Part shown: piece after piece, positions 17,731 to 27,357 of the stretch
Numbering within the stretch: the first letter of the stretch is position 1
How the letters are laid out: each line of letters starts with the position of its first letter
Origin: UBA4416 sp040386075
GTDB lineage: Bacteria > Bacteroidota > Bacteroidia > B-17B0 > Aurantibacillaceae
DNA length: 64,000 nt
Assembly (NCBI GenBank): GCA_040386075.1
Contig: JAZKGE010000056.1
Coordinates: 32,211-96,210, forward strand
Reading direction: 5' to 3'
The notes under the pieces: generated by a model
What the model was told of the DNA's origin: nothing
Seen by the model: the letters and a program-made list of their open reading frames with translations, nothing else
Database searches by the model: none
Made by a program: the position numbers and the translations under genes

Positions 17731-18531
17731 TTATTTCATACTCAAACGGATCTGAGTGATAATTTTTTTTGTGTACAAAGGAAAATCGCCCTGCATCATC
17801 CAGCTATAGTATGAAGGTTCTTTTGTAAAAACCTCCTTCACTGTTTTATCTTTATGTTTTCCAAAACTAAATACCTCTTCTCCTTTTTCGTTAAATACAA
17901 TTCTTCCTGCCAGATCGGCATTTCTGGTGCGTGTAGTTAACGTGCTCAATGCTGCCATATCGTTCTTAACCGGCTTGGTCTTGTTTCCTTTATCGTCTTC
18001 TACCTCAGTATTCTCATAACGAGCTAACTGCGCTTTAAAGATCTCATAAGTAGCAATGGTGTCAGCTTCTGCCGAATGCGCGTTTATCAGTGGCTTTTCG
18101 CAATAAAATTTATATGCAGCTGATAAGTTACGGGGTTCCATAATGTGGAAAATATTTTGTACGTCAATCAGCTTTCGGTTCTTCAGATCAAAATCAATAT
18201 CTGCACGTAAGAATTCTTCTACTAAAACCGGTACATCAAATTTATTGGAATTAAATCCTGCCAGGTCGCAGTTGGTTAAAAATTGGGATAGTTGTGCAGC
18301 CAGTTCTTTAAAGGTTTGACAATCGGCTATATCTTTATCGTAAATACCATGGATCTTTGAACTGGATTCAGGGATGGGAATGGTTGGATTTACTTTTTTC
18401 GTCAGTATGTCTGTTGTGTTATCAATATTAACGCGAACAATAGAGATCTCTACAATTCTATCGCTGCCAACATTGATGCCTGTTGTTTCCAGATCAAAAA
18501 AAGCAAGTGGTTTGGTTAAATTTAAGTTCAT
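17731..18531 (-). CDS. DnaQ-like 3'-5' exonuclease with C-terminal DUF3820-type domain
   Basis: 266 residues. An N-terminal DEDD exonuclease domain (LAFFDLETTGINVGSDRIVEI with Asp/Glu of motif I, GFNSNKFDVPVL motif II, NAHSAEADTIATYEIF motif III) resembles the proofreading epsilon subunit. The C-terminus (FSFGKHKDKTVKEVF, EPSYYSWMMQGDFP) matches the small DUF3820 putative nucleic-acid-binding domain. It overlaps neither neighbour: ispH lies 1 bp upstream and the 189-aa gene 4 bp downstream, so one operon is likely. Substrate unknown; it could be a DNA or an RNA exonuclease. Confidence 0.85.
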   Translation of the reverse strand: MNLNLTKPLAFFDLETTGINVGSDRIVEISIVRVNIDNTTDILTKKVNPTIPIPESSSKIHGIYDKDIADCQTFKELAAQLSQFLTNCDLAGFNSNKFDVPVLVEEFLRADIDFDLKNRKLIDVQNIFHIMEPRNLSAAYKFYCEKPLINAHSAEADTIATYEIFKAQLARYENTEVEDDKGNKTKPVKNDMAALSTLTTRTRNADLAGRIVFNEKGEEVFSFGKHKDKTVKEVFTKEPSYYSWMMQGDFPLYTKKIITQIRLSMK

Positions 18532-18532
18532 A

Positions 18533-19756
18533 TTAGTTGGATAAGTGTTTAATGGCTTCTGCCACAGGCTTTATATCTGAGTAAAAACTATTTATTTTAT
18601 TGATCACACCTTCTATAACCGAATCGGGGCACGAAGCACCACTGGTTAAAATAATGCGTACCGGTGTTTTATCTGGTAAAAAATGATCAGTGGTTAAGTG
18701 CTTTTTGTTAGGGTAATCAAAATGCTGAATAATATTTTTATCCAGGATCTCTTTTTCGGAAGAAATAAAATACGTATGAAATTTACGTTCGCACAATTCA
18801 ACCAAATGCGATGTGTTACTACTATTATAACCGCCAACTACAATTGCCAGATCAGCTTCTGTTTCCAACAAACCATAAGTCGCATCCTGGTTTTCGTTGG
18901 TTGCGTAACACAAGGTGTCGCGTGTATCGGCAAAATGATCTGTAATATTTTCTGAACCGTATTTAGTGATCATTACATTTTTAAAGTAATCGGCAATGGC
19001 CTGGGTTTCGCTGGCCAGCATTGTTGTTTGGTTAATCACACCTACGCGCTGCAGATCTTTTTCAATGTCAAGATTTTCTGAATAGCGATCTTTAAAATCA
19101 ATAGCAAACTGTTCTTTTGATTTGTTACCTAAAATATACTCTGCCAGTAATCTCGATTCTTCGATGTCACGCACAATAATAGCTTTGTTGTGCTTGTCAC
19201 TTCTTGAGAATGTAGAGCGGGTTTCCTCATGGTTATGTTTACCATGAATAATGATGGTATAATTATCTTTTCCAATACTTTCTGATTTTTTCCAGACACG
19301 TTCTACAAACGGACAAGTAGTATTATAAGCCTCTGTTTTTATCTGCTTGGATTCAAGTAGTTCAATAATATCTAAAGGCGCACCAAAGGCAGGAATGATC
19401 ACCACATCATCCGGTGTTATAGTATCAAAAGGAATTAACTGCTTGCCGTTGGTATCCTGTAAGAACTGAACACCTCTTTCTGTAAGGTCATTATTCACAT
19501 CCGGGTTATGGATCATTTGACTTAACAAAAAAATACGTTTACCCGGATTTTCATCTAATGCTTTAAACGAGATCTCAATAGCATTTTCAACACCGTAACA
19601 AAAACCAAAATGACGTGCAATTAAGAACTGAACTGGCCCAAAATCCAATAGAGTAGGTGAGTTATCCCTTTTGCGGGGATCCTGCAACTTACGGTATTGT
19701 TTTATTTTGCTGATGATCGGGCTTCTGTAAAACTCCGGTACATTAAATGCTTTCAT
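18533..19756 (-). CDS. ispH: 4-hydroxy-3-methylbut-2-enyl diphosphate reductase, long form
   Basis: 407 residues. This is the last enzyme of the MEP isoprenoid pathway, making IPP and DMAPP with a [4Fe-4S] cluster. The three cluster cysteines are seen in HFGFCYGVENAIE, YNTTCPFVERVW and DTLCYATNENQDA, and the HGKHNHEE and GGYNSSNTSHL motifs are present. It is about 100 residues longer than the common bacterial enzyme (around 300), with an N-terminal extension of about 45 residues and extra sequence in the middle (HKDRYSEN-like region), as in the cyanobacterial/plant type. It heads a probable operon with the exonuclease and the 189-aa protein. Confidence 0.93.
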   Translation of the reverse strand: MKAFNVPEFYRSPIISKIKQYRKLQDPRKRDNSPTLLDFGPVQFLIARHFGFCYGVENAIEISFKALDENPGKRIFLLSQMIHNPDVNNDLTERGVQFLQDTNGKQLIPFDTITPDDVVIIPAFGAPLDIIELLESKQIKTEAYNTTCPFVERVWKKSESIGKDNYTIIIHGKHNHEETRSTFSRSDKHNKAIIVRDIEESRLLAEYILGNKSKEQFAIDFKDRYSENLDIEKDLQRVGVINQTTMLASETQAIADYFKNVMITKYGSENITDHFADTRDTLCYATNENQDATYGLLETEADLAIVVGGYNSSNTSHLVELCERKFHTYFISSEKEILDKNIIQHFDYPNKKHLTTDHFLPDKTPVRIILTSGASCPDSVIEGVINKINSFYSDIKPVAEAIKHLSN

Positions 19757-19767
19757 ATTATTTATTT

Positions 19768-19792
19768 GTTCTCTACTTCGCCCGAACTGACA
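19768..19792. repeat. Degenerate copy of dispersed repeat family A
   Basis: GTTCTCTACTTCGCCCGAAC followed by TGACA differs at two positions from the family form TTCTCGACTTCGCTCGAACTG. It lies just upstream of ispH. Confidence 0.6.
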
Positions 19793-19838
19793 AAAATTTA
19801 TCGCTTAGTCCCTTCAGTCTCTTAAATCTTTCTTTCTT

Positions 19839-20132
19839 TTATTTTAATACTAACTCTTTAATCAATCTTTTCCCTACAAATTTGTTAACGCCTTCGATGA
19901 TCGTTTCCTTTACATAAGCTGTTTCATTCCTCACAATAGCCGAATCTATGGATACAAACAAAATGCCCTGAGCATAGTTTATTTGCGTGGTATGTTTTGC
20001 TACGGTTTTTCCAACAATCCCTTCCCACCCATTCCTGATAGCAAATATACTGTACTTTTCATCCAGTTTCTCTTCTTTGAAGATCTGTGAGATGGCATCG
20101 CCCAGTTTTATGAGATTATTATTCTTAGCCAT
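19839..20132 (-). CDS. DUF721 (DciA-like) protein
   Basis: 97 residues with the DUF721 pattern: LGDAISQIFKEEKLDEKY, WEGIVGKTVAKHTTQINYAQG, LFVSIDSAIVRNE. DUF721 includes DciA, which loads the replicative helicase in many bacteria that lack DnaC. It overlaps the end of recF by 8 bp, a common DNA-replication/repair pairing that supports a role in DNA metabolism. Its small size fits the single-domain members of Bacteroidota. Helicase loading itself is inferred from the family. Confidence 0.8.
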   Translation of the reverse strand: MAKNNNLIKLGDAISQIFKEEKLDEKYSIFAIRNGWEGIVGKTVAKHTTQINYAQGILFVSIDSAIVRNETAYVKETIIEGVNKFVGKRLIKELVLK

Positions 20133-21231
20133 GTTTATTAATTATACCATTATCTACCTCGTAAATAATATGTTCTGAATTATTTTGTTCAAATAGTTCC
20201 TGTATTCTTCCCGGATGCGTATCTGTTATAAAAACCTGACCAAAATCATCACCGCTTACCAACTCAATTAATTTTTTGAAACGCGTTTCATCCAGCTTAT
20301 CATAAATGTCATCCAGCAACAATAAAGGTTTGGTATCTTTTTTTTCTTTAATGAATTCGAACTGTGCTAATTTTAGAGCAAGCAAATAAGATTTTTGTTG
20401 CCCCTGTGACGCAAATTTTTTCAGACTATTCCCCATTAACTTAAATTCGAGATCGTCACGGTGCGGCCCGGCTGTTGTATGGTGAACGGCCCTGTCTCTT
20501 GCCAGGCTTGCCATTAATACGGTTTTGTATGAAAGGTCTTTGATGGAAGATTCATACTCCAGGCTTACAGGCTCGTTACTTCCACTAATAAATTGATAAT
20601 TCTTAGTGAACAAAGGAATGAATTCCTGTAAAAAGTGCGTTCGCATTTTAATGATCTCTTCGCCGTGTATAATCAACTGGTCATCCCAGATCTCAAGACT
20701 CATACTATCAAAGGTTTTACTTTCATGAAATTGTTTTAACAACGCATTACGCTGCTGCAACACATGGTTGTATGCGATCAGTTTCTCTAAATACACTTTA
20801 TCGTATTGAGAAATAATACTGTCCACGAACTTACGCCTTACTTCGCTGCCATCCCAGATCAATTCAATATCGGAAGGCGATATCATTACCAAAGGATACA
20901 ATCCAATGTGTTCTGATAAACGGTCGTATTCTTTTTTATTATGTTTGAATTGTTTTTTGTGGCCACGTTTTACACCACAATAGATCTCATGTGTTTCACC
21001 ATTTTTGTTGATCCAGGATTGAATAGCAAAAAAAGGCAACTCATGTTTGATGTTCTGACTATCAACGGCATTGAAAAAACTTTTGCAAAATGAGATGTAA
21101 TGAATTGCGTCCAATAAGTTGGTTTTGCCCATGCCGTTATTTCCTACAAAGCAATTAAATTTAGGGCAAAACTCAAGCTGAGCTTCGTCGTAATTTTTAA
21201 AATTGATGAGTGATAAACGTTCTAAGATCAT
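20125..21231 (-). CDS. recF: DNA replication/repair protein RecF
   Basis: 368 residues. An SMC-like ATPase that helps load RecA at gaps. Walker A is GNNGMGKTNLLDAIHYI at about residue 30; the signature region (FASQGQQKSYLLALKLAQ) and Walker B (PLLLLDDIYDKLD) follow, and TAGPHRDD is a family motif. The ATG at 21231 is chosen. A TTG three codons upstream lies inside the -7 promoter box TACCTTTG (21238-21245), so it cannot be in the transcript if that promoter is used. It overlaps the DUF721 gene downstream by 8 bp. Confidence 0.95.
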   Translation of the reverse strand: MILERLSLINFKNYDEAQLEFCPKFNCFVGNNGMGKTNLLDAIHYISFCKSFFNAVDSQNIKHELPFFAIQSWINKNGETHEIYCGVKRGHKKQFKHNKKEYDRLSEHIGLYPLVMISPSDIELIWDGSEVRRKFVDSIISQYDKVYLEKLIAYNHVLQQRNALLKQFHESKTFDSMSLEIWDDQLIIHGEEIIKMRTHFLQEFIPLFTKNYQFISGSNEPVSLEYESSIKDLSYKTVLMASLARDRAVHHTTAGPHRDDLEFKLMGNSLKKFASQGQQKSYLLALKLAQFEFIKEKKDTKPLLLLDDIYDKLDETRFKKLIELVSGDDFGQVFITDTHPGRIQELFEQNNSEHIIYEVDNGIINKHG

Positions 21232-21237
21232 TATACT

Positions 21238-21245
21238 CAAAGGTA
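21238..21245 (-). promoter_or_regulatory. recF -7 promoter box
   Basis: TACCTTTG on the minus strand, 6 bp before the recF ATG. It decides the start codon of recF and predicts a leaderless mRNA. Confidence 0.5.
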
Positions 21246-21311
21246 CGAATGAAAATCAGATTTTTCGGAAACTGTTATTAACTTGGAATATTAATTAGCC
21301 TGTTTTAAAAT

Positions 21312-21704
21312 TTATTGGGAATTTTTCTCCAACATGTTTTCCAGCCATTCTATAGCCTTTTGTTCATTATCAAAAGTTTGGGTTGGTACTTTTGGCTGGT
21401 AATTTTTGATCAATGAATTAGCACCAATTCGTCCGGGTAAGCCCTCAAATAAAATGGCTACAGCCACCCTGTATTTTTTTGGGATGTCACCCGAAGAAAA
21501 TTTCCGGGCTTCATCCGAACTCATCGAATTTAAGCGGGTATTGATCAATATGACATGTGGCTTGCCACCTGTTATCTCATTTTCTGCATCATGATTATCC
21601 ATCATGTCTTTCAACTCCAGTATAACATTCTCAAGCATGTTCATTCTCACAAAGTTCTCCTTAAAGATCGTGACAATGGCAGTGCGTGTGGTTATTGAGT
21701 TCAT
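21312..21704 (-). CDS. SpoIIAA/STAS-like small protein
   Basis: 130 residues, cytoplasmic. Alternating strands and helices (TAIVTIFKENFVRMNML, KPHVILINTRLNSMSSDEAR, KYRVAVAILFEGL) and a C-terminal FDNEQKAIEWLENML resemble the SpoIIAA/STAS-like family common in Bacteroidota. The protein encoded at 36996-37385 has the same layout and ending (FSSEQEAKKWLKNYL). These proteins are often found near stress or light-response genes; no partner is seen next to this copy. The family call is by pattern only. Confidence 0.55.
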   Translation of the reverse strand: MNSITTRTAIVTIFKENFVRMNMLENVILELKDMMDNHDAENEITGGKPHVILINTRLNSMSSDEARKFSSGDIPKKYRVAVAILFEGLPGRIGANSLIKNYQPKVPTQTFDNEQKAIEWLENMLEKNSQ

Positions 21705-21797
21705 TAAATGAGTACGGAGTTCCTTTTTAGTATTCCTGATCTGATCAGGCTTTTCAAATTTAACTAAATTAGTCAGATTACAAAATTTAAATAAAAA

Positions 21798-21822
21798 CGC
21801 CCCTGCTGTTTTAGCAGAGGCG
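21798..21822 (-). terminator. secDF terminator
   Basis: CGCCCCTGCT and AGCAGAGGCG form a hairpin with one mismatch and a TTTT loop, 22 bp after the secDF stop; on the minus strand it is followed by GTTTTTATTT. Confidence 0.75.
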
Positions 21823-21843
21823 CTTCAATAATTGCTATTTTAT

Positions 21844-24800
21844 TTATTTCTTTTTATCAAAGTCAACAACAATTGGTGTTGAGATACATAATGAAGAGTA
21901 TGTACCAATGATACGACCAATTAATAAGGCGAAGATAAATCCTCTGATGCTTTCTCCACCAAAGATAAAGATCACTAATAATACGAAGAATACAGTTAAC
22001 GACGTTAAGATCGTACGACTTAATGTACTGTTCAATGCGTAGTTGATTAATGTATTACGTTCTTCAGCTGTAGAGTCAGCTTTTTCGTTCTCAGCCAAAC
22101 GCTCACGGATCCTGTCAAACACAACCACCGTTTCTGTCATGGTGTAACCCATAACCGTTAAGATAGCGGCGATGAAATCCTGACCGATCTCTAAAGAGAA
22201 AGGAACAATACCATCAAGGATCGTATAGAATGATAATACAACTAACACGTCATGGAATAAAGCCACAACCGCGCCTAAACCATATTGCCATTTTTTGAAT
22301 CGCACAACGATGTAGATGAACATCACTAAGCAAGAGAATAAGATAGCAGCATAAGCACCATATAAAATATCAGTTGCAATAGTAGGTCCTACTTTTTGCT
22401 GACTCACTAATTCATGTTTAGCTTTTAAAGTATTTAAGCCATCATTTAATGCTTTTTCTACTTCTGTATCAACGGTTGGTGAATTATCAGTTACACGGTA
22501 AGAAGTTGTGATCTTCATTTGGTTATTTCCACCAACTGTTTTCACTTCTAAAGAAGCATCCTTAAATGCATCTTTTAAAGATTTTTTCACGTCTTCCGTA
22601 TTCATTTCCTGATCAAAACGAACCTGGTAAGTACGACCACCTTTAAAGTCAACACCTAATTTTAAACCACCGTGAGCAAAATACATTGCTATACCTAATA
22701 CGATAATAACCGTAGAAATTGCATAATACACTTTTCTGCGTCCCACAAAGTTGAAGGCCACATTTTTGAATGAGTTTCTTGTAGCAGCATTATCAAAAGG
22801 AATTTCCATTTTGCGGCTTAACATCCAGTCGAAAATTACACGCGTAATTAAAATAGCTGAGAATAATGACGCTCCGATACCAATTAATAAGGTAGTTGCA
22901 AATCCTTGTACAGGTCCTGAACCAAATACCATTAAGATGATCGCTAAGATTGCTAAGGTAACGTTAGAGTCAATAATAGAGCTCATTGCATGTTTAAAAC
23001 CTTCTTTGATAGCTTGTGAAGACGATTTACCAAGAGCTAATTCCTCACGGATACGCTCAAAGATAAGGATGTTGGCATCCACCGCTAAACCAATGGTTAA
23101 TACGATACCGGCAATACCCGGTAACGTTAACACCGCATTCATGGAGGCGAGAATACCCATAATAAAGAACATGTTGGCAATCAACGCAACGTTGGCAACC
23201 ATACCTGCTTTATTATAATACATGAACATGAAGATCAAGATCACGATCAAAGCAATGATTGTTGACATTAAACCAGAGTCAATAGCTTCCTGACCTAAAG
23301 TAGGACCAACAACACTTTCTTCAACAATACGGGCCGGTGCAGGTAATTTACCTGCGCTTAATACTGCTGCTAACGTTTCTGCTTCTTCTACAGTAAAGTT
23401 ACCAGTAATTTGAGATTGACCACCTTTGATCTCGCCGTTAACTGTTGGAGCCGAATAAACCATGTTATCCATAACTACAGCAATAGAACGACCTTTTTTA
23501 TCTCCTTGAGGAGAATTGTCTTTAGTTAATTTAGCCCATTTGGTTGCTGCTTCACCGGTCATGGTCATACTAATGTATGGGTGACCACCGCTTTGAGCAT
23601 CAAAATCTTTACGGGCATCAGTAATGATATCACCATACATGGCAGCTTTACCGCTTCTGTCTGTAATTTTGATAGCATATAATTCGTAATAAACACCAAC
23701 CACTTCACCTGATTCGTTTTTCACTTCTTCAGGTTTTGCTCCCCACATAAATTTCAATTTATTTGGTAAGTAAGATTTCAATACAGGGTTCTTTAATAAA
23801 ACATTAGCTTTTGCTGTATCTTCTTTACTGTATGCACGACCAATTACCGGACCAGGTAAGAATTGCTCAGGTTGATTAGTTTGCTGATTGAAAGACACGT
23901 TAGCTTTTAATGGAGAAGGAACGTTACCAACATAAATTAAAGGGAAACGCATATTAAATGAATCTAAAGCAGTTGGTACAGCTGTATTAGTTTTTACAGC
24001 AGCCGTTGCAGTAGTATCAGAAGCTTTAGTTGAGTCAGAAGGTGCTACTGAAGGAGTTATTGCAGCTACTTTAGAAGTATCGGTTGCTGTTTTTGTAGTA
24101 TCACTCTTTAAGTTAAAATCAGGGTATAATGCTTTTGATAATTTATCGTTAGCACCAATTAATAAGTTACCTAACTCTGTATTATCATAAGTTTCCCAGA
24201 ACTCTAAGTTTGCAGTTCCTTGTAATAATTCACGAACACGCTCTTTGTCTTTTACACCAGGTAATTCAACTAAGATACGTCCGCTGTTACCTAATTTTTG
24301 AATATTTGGTTGTGCTACACCAAAACGGTCGATACGGGAACGGAACGTTTTTTCTGAATTAGAGATTGATTCTTCAACTTTTTCGTTCAAAAATTTGATC
24401 ACTTCGTCATTAGTAGCATTATAAGCTATTTTACCTCTTAATTCGATCGTTTGGAACAAAGGCGCTAACTGACCGCTGGGAGCAATTTCTTTATATTTTC
24501 TGGCAAATAAAGTTAAGAAAGGATCGTTGTTACCAATACCTAAATTAGCTTGAGCCTCATTGATGGCTTTGTTGAAAGCCGCGTCAGGATTACCGTTCGA
24601 TAAATTTTTAACGATATCAGCAACCGAGATCTCCAGGGTTACGTTCATACCACCACGTAGATCCAGACCTAAGTTGATCTCACGTTTTTTACACTCTTCG
24701 TAAGTGTAGCTTGCTACGATCAGATCGTATACAGGCTGGTTCTTTAAAGAATCCAGGTATCTGTCTACTAATTTTTCTTTTAAAGAATCTACATAAAACA

Positions 24801-24990
24801 ATTGTTTTGTAGCGTCTCCGTTAGCATATTTTTGAGCAGTTGCCTGAACTCCGGCCGATGTGGTGATCCCTTCAGCGTATTCTTTTGCTTCAGTTTCAAC
24901 ACCACGGGTAACCCAGGTAAATGATAAATAAAAAATACAGGCAAGCGCTAAAAGTATAGCGAAAATTTTAATGGCACCTTTGTTTTGCAT
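21844..24990 (-). CDS. secDF: Protein translocase subunit SecDF (fused)
   Basis: 1048 residues. SecD and SecF, which use the proton gradient to help pull proteins across the inner membrane, are joined in one chain as usual for Bacteroidota. SecD: N-terminal membrane helix, P1-type motif NLGLDLRGGMNVTLEI near residue 107, and SDDs of six helices after about residue 560. SecF: GVDFKGGRTYQVRF and a second six-helix block ending at the C-terminus. Between P1 head segments is a low-complexity Ser/Thr/Ala stretch (about residues 290-345) that is probably a flexible periplasmic loop. Its promoter is the best consensus match in the window. Confidence 0.96.
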   Translation of the reverse strand: MQNKGAIKIFAILLALACIFYLSFTWVTRGVETEAKEYAEGITTSAGVQATAQKYANGDATKQLFYVDSLKEKLVDRYLDSLKNQPVYDLIVASYTYEECKKREINLGLDLRGGMNVTLEISVADIVKNLSNGNPDAAFNKAINEAQANLGIGNNDPFLTLFARKYKEIAPSGQLAPLFQTIELRGKIAYNATNDEVIKFLNEKVEESISNSEKTFRSRIDRFGVAQPNIQKLGNSGRILVELPGVKDKERVRELLQGTANLEFWETYDNTELGNLLIGANDKLSKALYPDFNLKSDTTKTATDTSKVAAITPSVAPSDSTKASDTTATAAVKTNTAVPTALDSFNMRFPLIYVGNVPSPLKANVSFNQQTNQPEQFLPGPVIGRAYSKEDTAKANVLLKNPVLKSYLPNKLKFMWGAKPEEVKNESGEVVGVYYELYAIKITDRSGKAAMYGDIITDARKDFDAQSGGHPYISMTMTGEAATKWAKLTKDNSPQGDKKGRSIAVVMDNMVYSAPTVNGEIKGGQSQITGNFTVEEAETLAAVLSAGKLPAPARIVEESVVGPTLGQEAIDSGLMSTIIALIVILIFMFMYYNKAGMVANVALIANMFFIMGILASMNAVLTLPGIAGIVLTIGLAVDANILIFERIREELALGKSSSQAIKEGFKHAMSSIIDSNVTLAILAIILMVFGSGPVQGFATTLLIGIGASLFSAILITRVIFDWMLSRKMEIPFDNAATRNSFKNVAFNFVGRRKVYYAISTVIIVLGIAMYFAHGGLKLGVDFKGGRTYQVRFDQEMNTEDVKKSLKDAFKDASLEVKTVGGNNQMKITTSYRVTDNSPTVDTEVEKALNDGLNTLKAKHELVSQQKVGPTIATDILYGAYAAILFSCLVMFIYIVVRFKKWQYGLGAVVALFHDVLVVLSFYTILDGIVPFSLEIGQDFIAAILTVMGYTMTETVVVFDRIRERLAENEKADSTAEERNTLINYALNSTLSRTILTSLTVFFVLLVIFIFGGESIRGFIFALLIGRIIGTYSSLCISTPIVVDFDKKK

Positions 24991-25022
24991 AAAATTGGTT
25001 TATATCGATAAAATTAAGGGTG

Positions 25023-25054
25023 CAAATATAAGTTTATGGCATATATAATGCAAA
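25023..25054 (-). promoter_or_regulatory. secDF promoter (TTTG - 20 bp - TATATTTG)
   Basis: On the minus strand, TTTG (25051-25054) and TATATTTG (25023-25030) with a 20-bp spacer match the Bacteroidota consensus. The transcript should start about 25 bp before the ATG at 24990. Confidence 0.75.
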
Positions 25055-25109
25055 TTAATTTAATGCTGATAATTAAGTAGTTAGCAATTTATTTTCAGTT
25101 TTATTTTCG

Positions 25110-25117
25110 TATTTTTG
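25110..25117 (+). promoter_or_regulatory. -7 promoter box of the FG-GAP protein gene
   Basis: TATTTTTG lies 8 bp upstream of the ATG at 25126, divergent from the secDF promoter. Confidence 0.5.
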
Positions 25118-25125
25118 CTATTACT

Positions 25126-27357
25126 ATGACCCGTGTAAAATTTATCCTTCTTTTTTCTATATGTATTGGGCTTTCCAATGCTCAAACCATTTACAGGGAT
25201 ACGATCCCGGTTTATGAATCGGGTACGCGTTTATTGATGCCCTGGGCAGGAGGTATTAATTTTAGTTCCTTCACACAGATCGATCTCAACTCTGATGGAA
25301 AAATGGATATTGTTGGTTATGATAAGATCGGCGGTTCGGGCGGGCGTTTAAGGGCTTTTTTAAATGTAGGATCGGTAGGACAAGCAACTTACAAGCATGC
25401 ATTCACACATCAGGAACAATTTCCTGCGGTAACCGACTGGGCCTTATTCTATGATTACGATTTTGATGGCCGGGCAGATATTTTTACTTATGTTATTGGC
25501 GGTATCAAGGTTTATAAAAACGTTTCAGTTGGACAAAATCTTAGTTTTACTTTAGCGAAATCGCTTTTAAGAAGCGATTATGACCCCAATGCAGGGCCAA
25601 ATTTAAGTAATCTTCCTGTGAGCACAGTTGGTCTACCCGGTATTGCCGATCTGGATAATGATGGAGATCTGGATGTATTAACTTTTGCGGTTACCGGATT
25701 CAGAGTCGAACATCATAAAAACATGAGCCAGGAATTGTATGGTCATGCCGATAGCCTCGTATTTGATGTAGTTGATTTTTGTTGGGGCGATATCAGGGAA
25801 GAAAACTGCGAGGTGGAGCTCAACAATTGTCCTTTTATGAAACAGTACAAAACTATTATGGAACAAAATCCCAATAAGGTATTGCACTCGGGATCATGCA
25901 TCATGTGTTTCGATAGAGATGGTGATGGCGATAAAGAACTGATCATGGGAGATATTTCCTGCAGCACCATATCTTATGTTGATAACCAGGGCGACTCATT
26001 AAATGCACATATAGGAGATACGACTATTTTGTATCCAAATTACCCAAATAAAGGAACTACCAATACCATAAAACTTAACTCATTTCCCTGTACGTATTAT
26101 TTAGATGTAGATAATGATGGATTTAAAGACCTGGTGGCTAGTCCAAATTCTATTTCCGGAGCCGAAAATTCGCAAAGCGTATGGCTGTATAAAAATGCAT
26201 CAACCACCCCAACTGTTAATTTTGTATTTCAAAAAAAGAATTTTTTGCAGGAAGACATGATCGAGTTAGGTGAAGGTGCTTACCCTGTTTTGTTTGATGC
26301 TGATGCAGATGGAAAAAAAGATCTGATCGTGGGTAATTTAGGTTACTATACAGTTAATACTAACAAATCAAAAATCGCTTTCTATAAAAATATAGGAACT
26401 AATTCAAGCCCTTCCTTTTCATTGATCACTAAAGATTACCAGGCTTTCTCTACATATAATATTTTTTCAATGGCACCTACATTTGGCGATCTGGATGGTG
26501 ATGGTGATAAGGATCTTATTATTGGAGCAACCAATGGAAGGGTACATTACTTCCAGAATACAGCCGGATCGGGAAATCCTGCAGTGTTTGGTAATCATAT
26601 TGCCAATTATCAGAATATACTTGCCAGTAATTTTGTGTACCCACAATTATACGATGTAGATAAAAATGGAACACTGGATCTATTGTTAGGATCTACAAAC
26701 GGAAAAATAACTTATTATAAAAACATTGGTACCGCGTCTTCTCCAAATTTTAGTTTTGTAACGGCTGTGTTTGGTGGTGTAGATGTAAGAGATCTTTCTA
26801 TTGGTTCTACAACGGGTTTTAGCATGCCTTTCATGTTCAGCGATGCCGGCACAACCAAGTTAATTATTGGCAGCGAACGCGGCGACCTGTTTTTGTACGA
26901 TAATATTGATGGTAATTTAACAGGAACATTCAACCGGGTAGATACAACTTTGTTTCATATCAACGAAGGCCCAAGGTGTGCACCGTTTTATGAAGATATT
27001 ACCGGCGACGGTAAAAGAGATCTCTTCCTTGGTAATTATGCTGGTGGCCTTGCCTTTTTTAATTCCATCAATGCAAGTCAGGTTGGAGTAGAAGAGCTAT
27101 TGAATGAAGAGAATGTGGCGATATATCCTAATCCTGCTTTTGATAAGATCACGATCTCATTAAAAGACAATTCTTATTCTGAGATGCTGATCAGGTGTTT
27201 TGATGTGCTTGGAAAAGAAGTGTTTCAAACATCTACATTCAATAAGGTAATACACATAGATGTATCAACTTTTAGCAAAGGTGTTTATTTTGTTCAATTG
27301 CAGAGTAAGGATAAGACCCAGGTGAAACTGATCACAAGAAAGGTTATTGTGCAATAG
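25126..27357 (+). CDS. Secreted FG-GAP/VCBS-repeat protein with T9SS sorting signal
   Basis: 743 residues. A signal peptide (end near SNAQ) precedes a beta-propeller of FG-GAP/VCBS repeats, each marked by calcium-binding-type loops: DLNSDGKMDIVGYD, DYDFDGRADIF, DLDNDGDLDVL, DRDGDGDKELI, DVDNDGFKDL, DADADGKKDLIVG, DLDGDGDKDLIIGA, DVDKNGTLDLLLG. The C-terminus, VAIYPNPAFDKITI...GVYFVQL, is a type A sorting domain for type IX secretion. It should be a surface or released protein; the ligand is unknown. Its end overlaps the convergent TPR gene by 14 bp. Confidence 0.88.
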   Translation: MTRVKFILLFSICIGLSNAQTIYRDTIPVYESGTRLLMPWAGGINFSSFTQIDLNSDGKMDIVGYDKIGGSGGRLRAFLNVGSVGQATYKHAFTHQEQFPAVTDWALFYDYDFDGRADIFTYVIGGIKVYKNVSVGQNLSFTLAKSLLRSDYDPNAGPNLSNLPVSTVGLPGIADLDNDGDLDVLTFAVTGFRVEHHKNMSQELYGHADSLVFDVVDFCWGDIREENCEVELNNCPFMKQYKTIMEQNPNKVLHSGSCIMCFDRDGDGDKELIMGDISCSTISYVDNQGDSLNAHIGDTTILYPNYPNKGTTNTIKLNSFPCTYYLDVDNDGFKDLVASPNSISGAENSQSVWLYKNASTTPTVNFVFQKKNFLQEDMIELGEGAYPVLFDADADGKKDLIVGNLGYYTVNTNKSKIAFYKNIGTNSSPSFSLITKDYQAFSTYNIFSMAPTFGDLDGDGDKDLIIGATNGRVHYFQNTAGSGNPAVFGNHIANYQNILASNFVYPQLYDVDKNGTLDLLLGSTNGKITYYKNIGTASSPNFSFVTAVFGGVDVRDLSIGSTTGFSMPFMFSDAGTTKLIIGSERGDLFLYDNIDGNLTGTFNRVDTTLFHINEGPRCAPFYEDITGDGKRDLFLGNYAGGLAFFNSINASQVGVEELLNEENVAIYPNPAFDKITISLKDNSYSEMLIRCFDVLGKEVFQTSTFNKVIHIDVSTFSKGVYFVQLQSKDKTQVKLITRKVIVQ

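Noticed and set aside
22751..23218. 155-codon plus-strand frame within secDF
   Set aside because: Antisense to the conserved membrane helices of SecD; composition is that of the complement.
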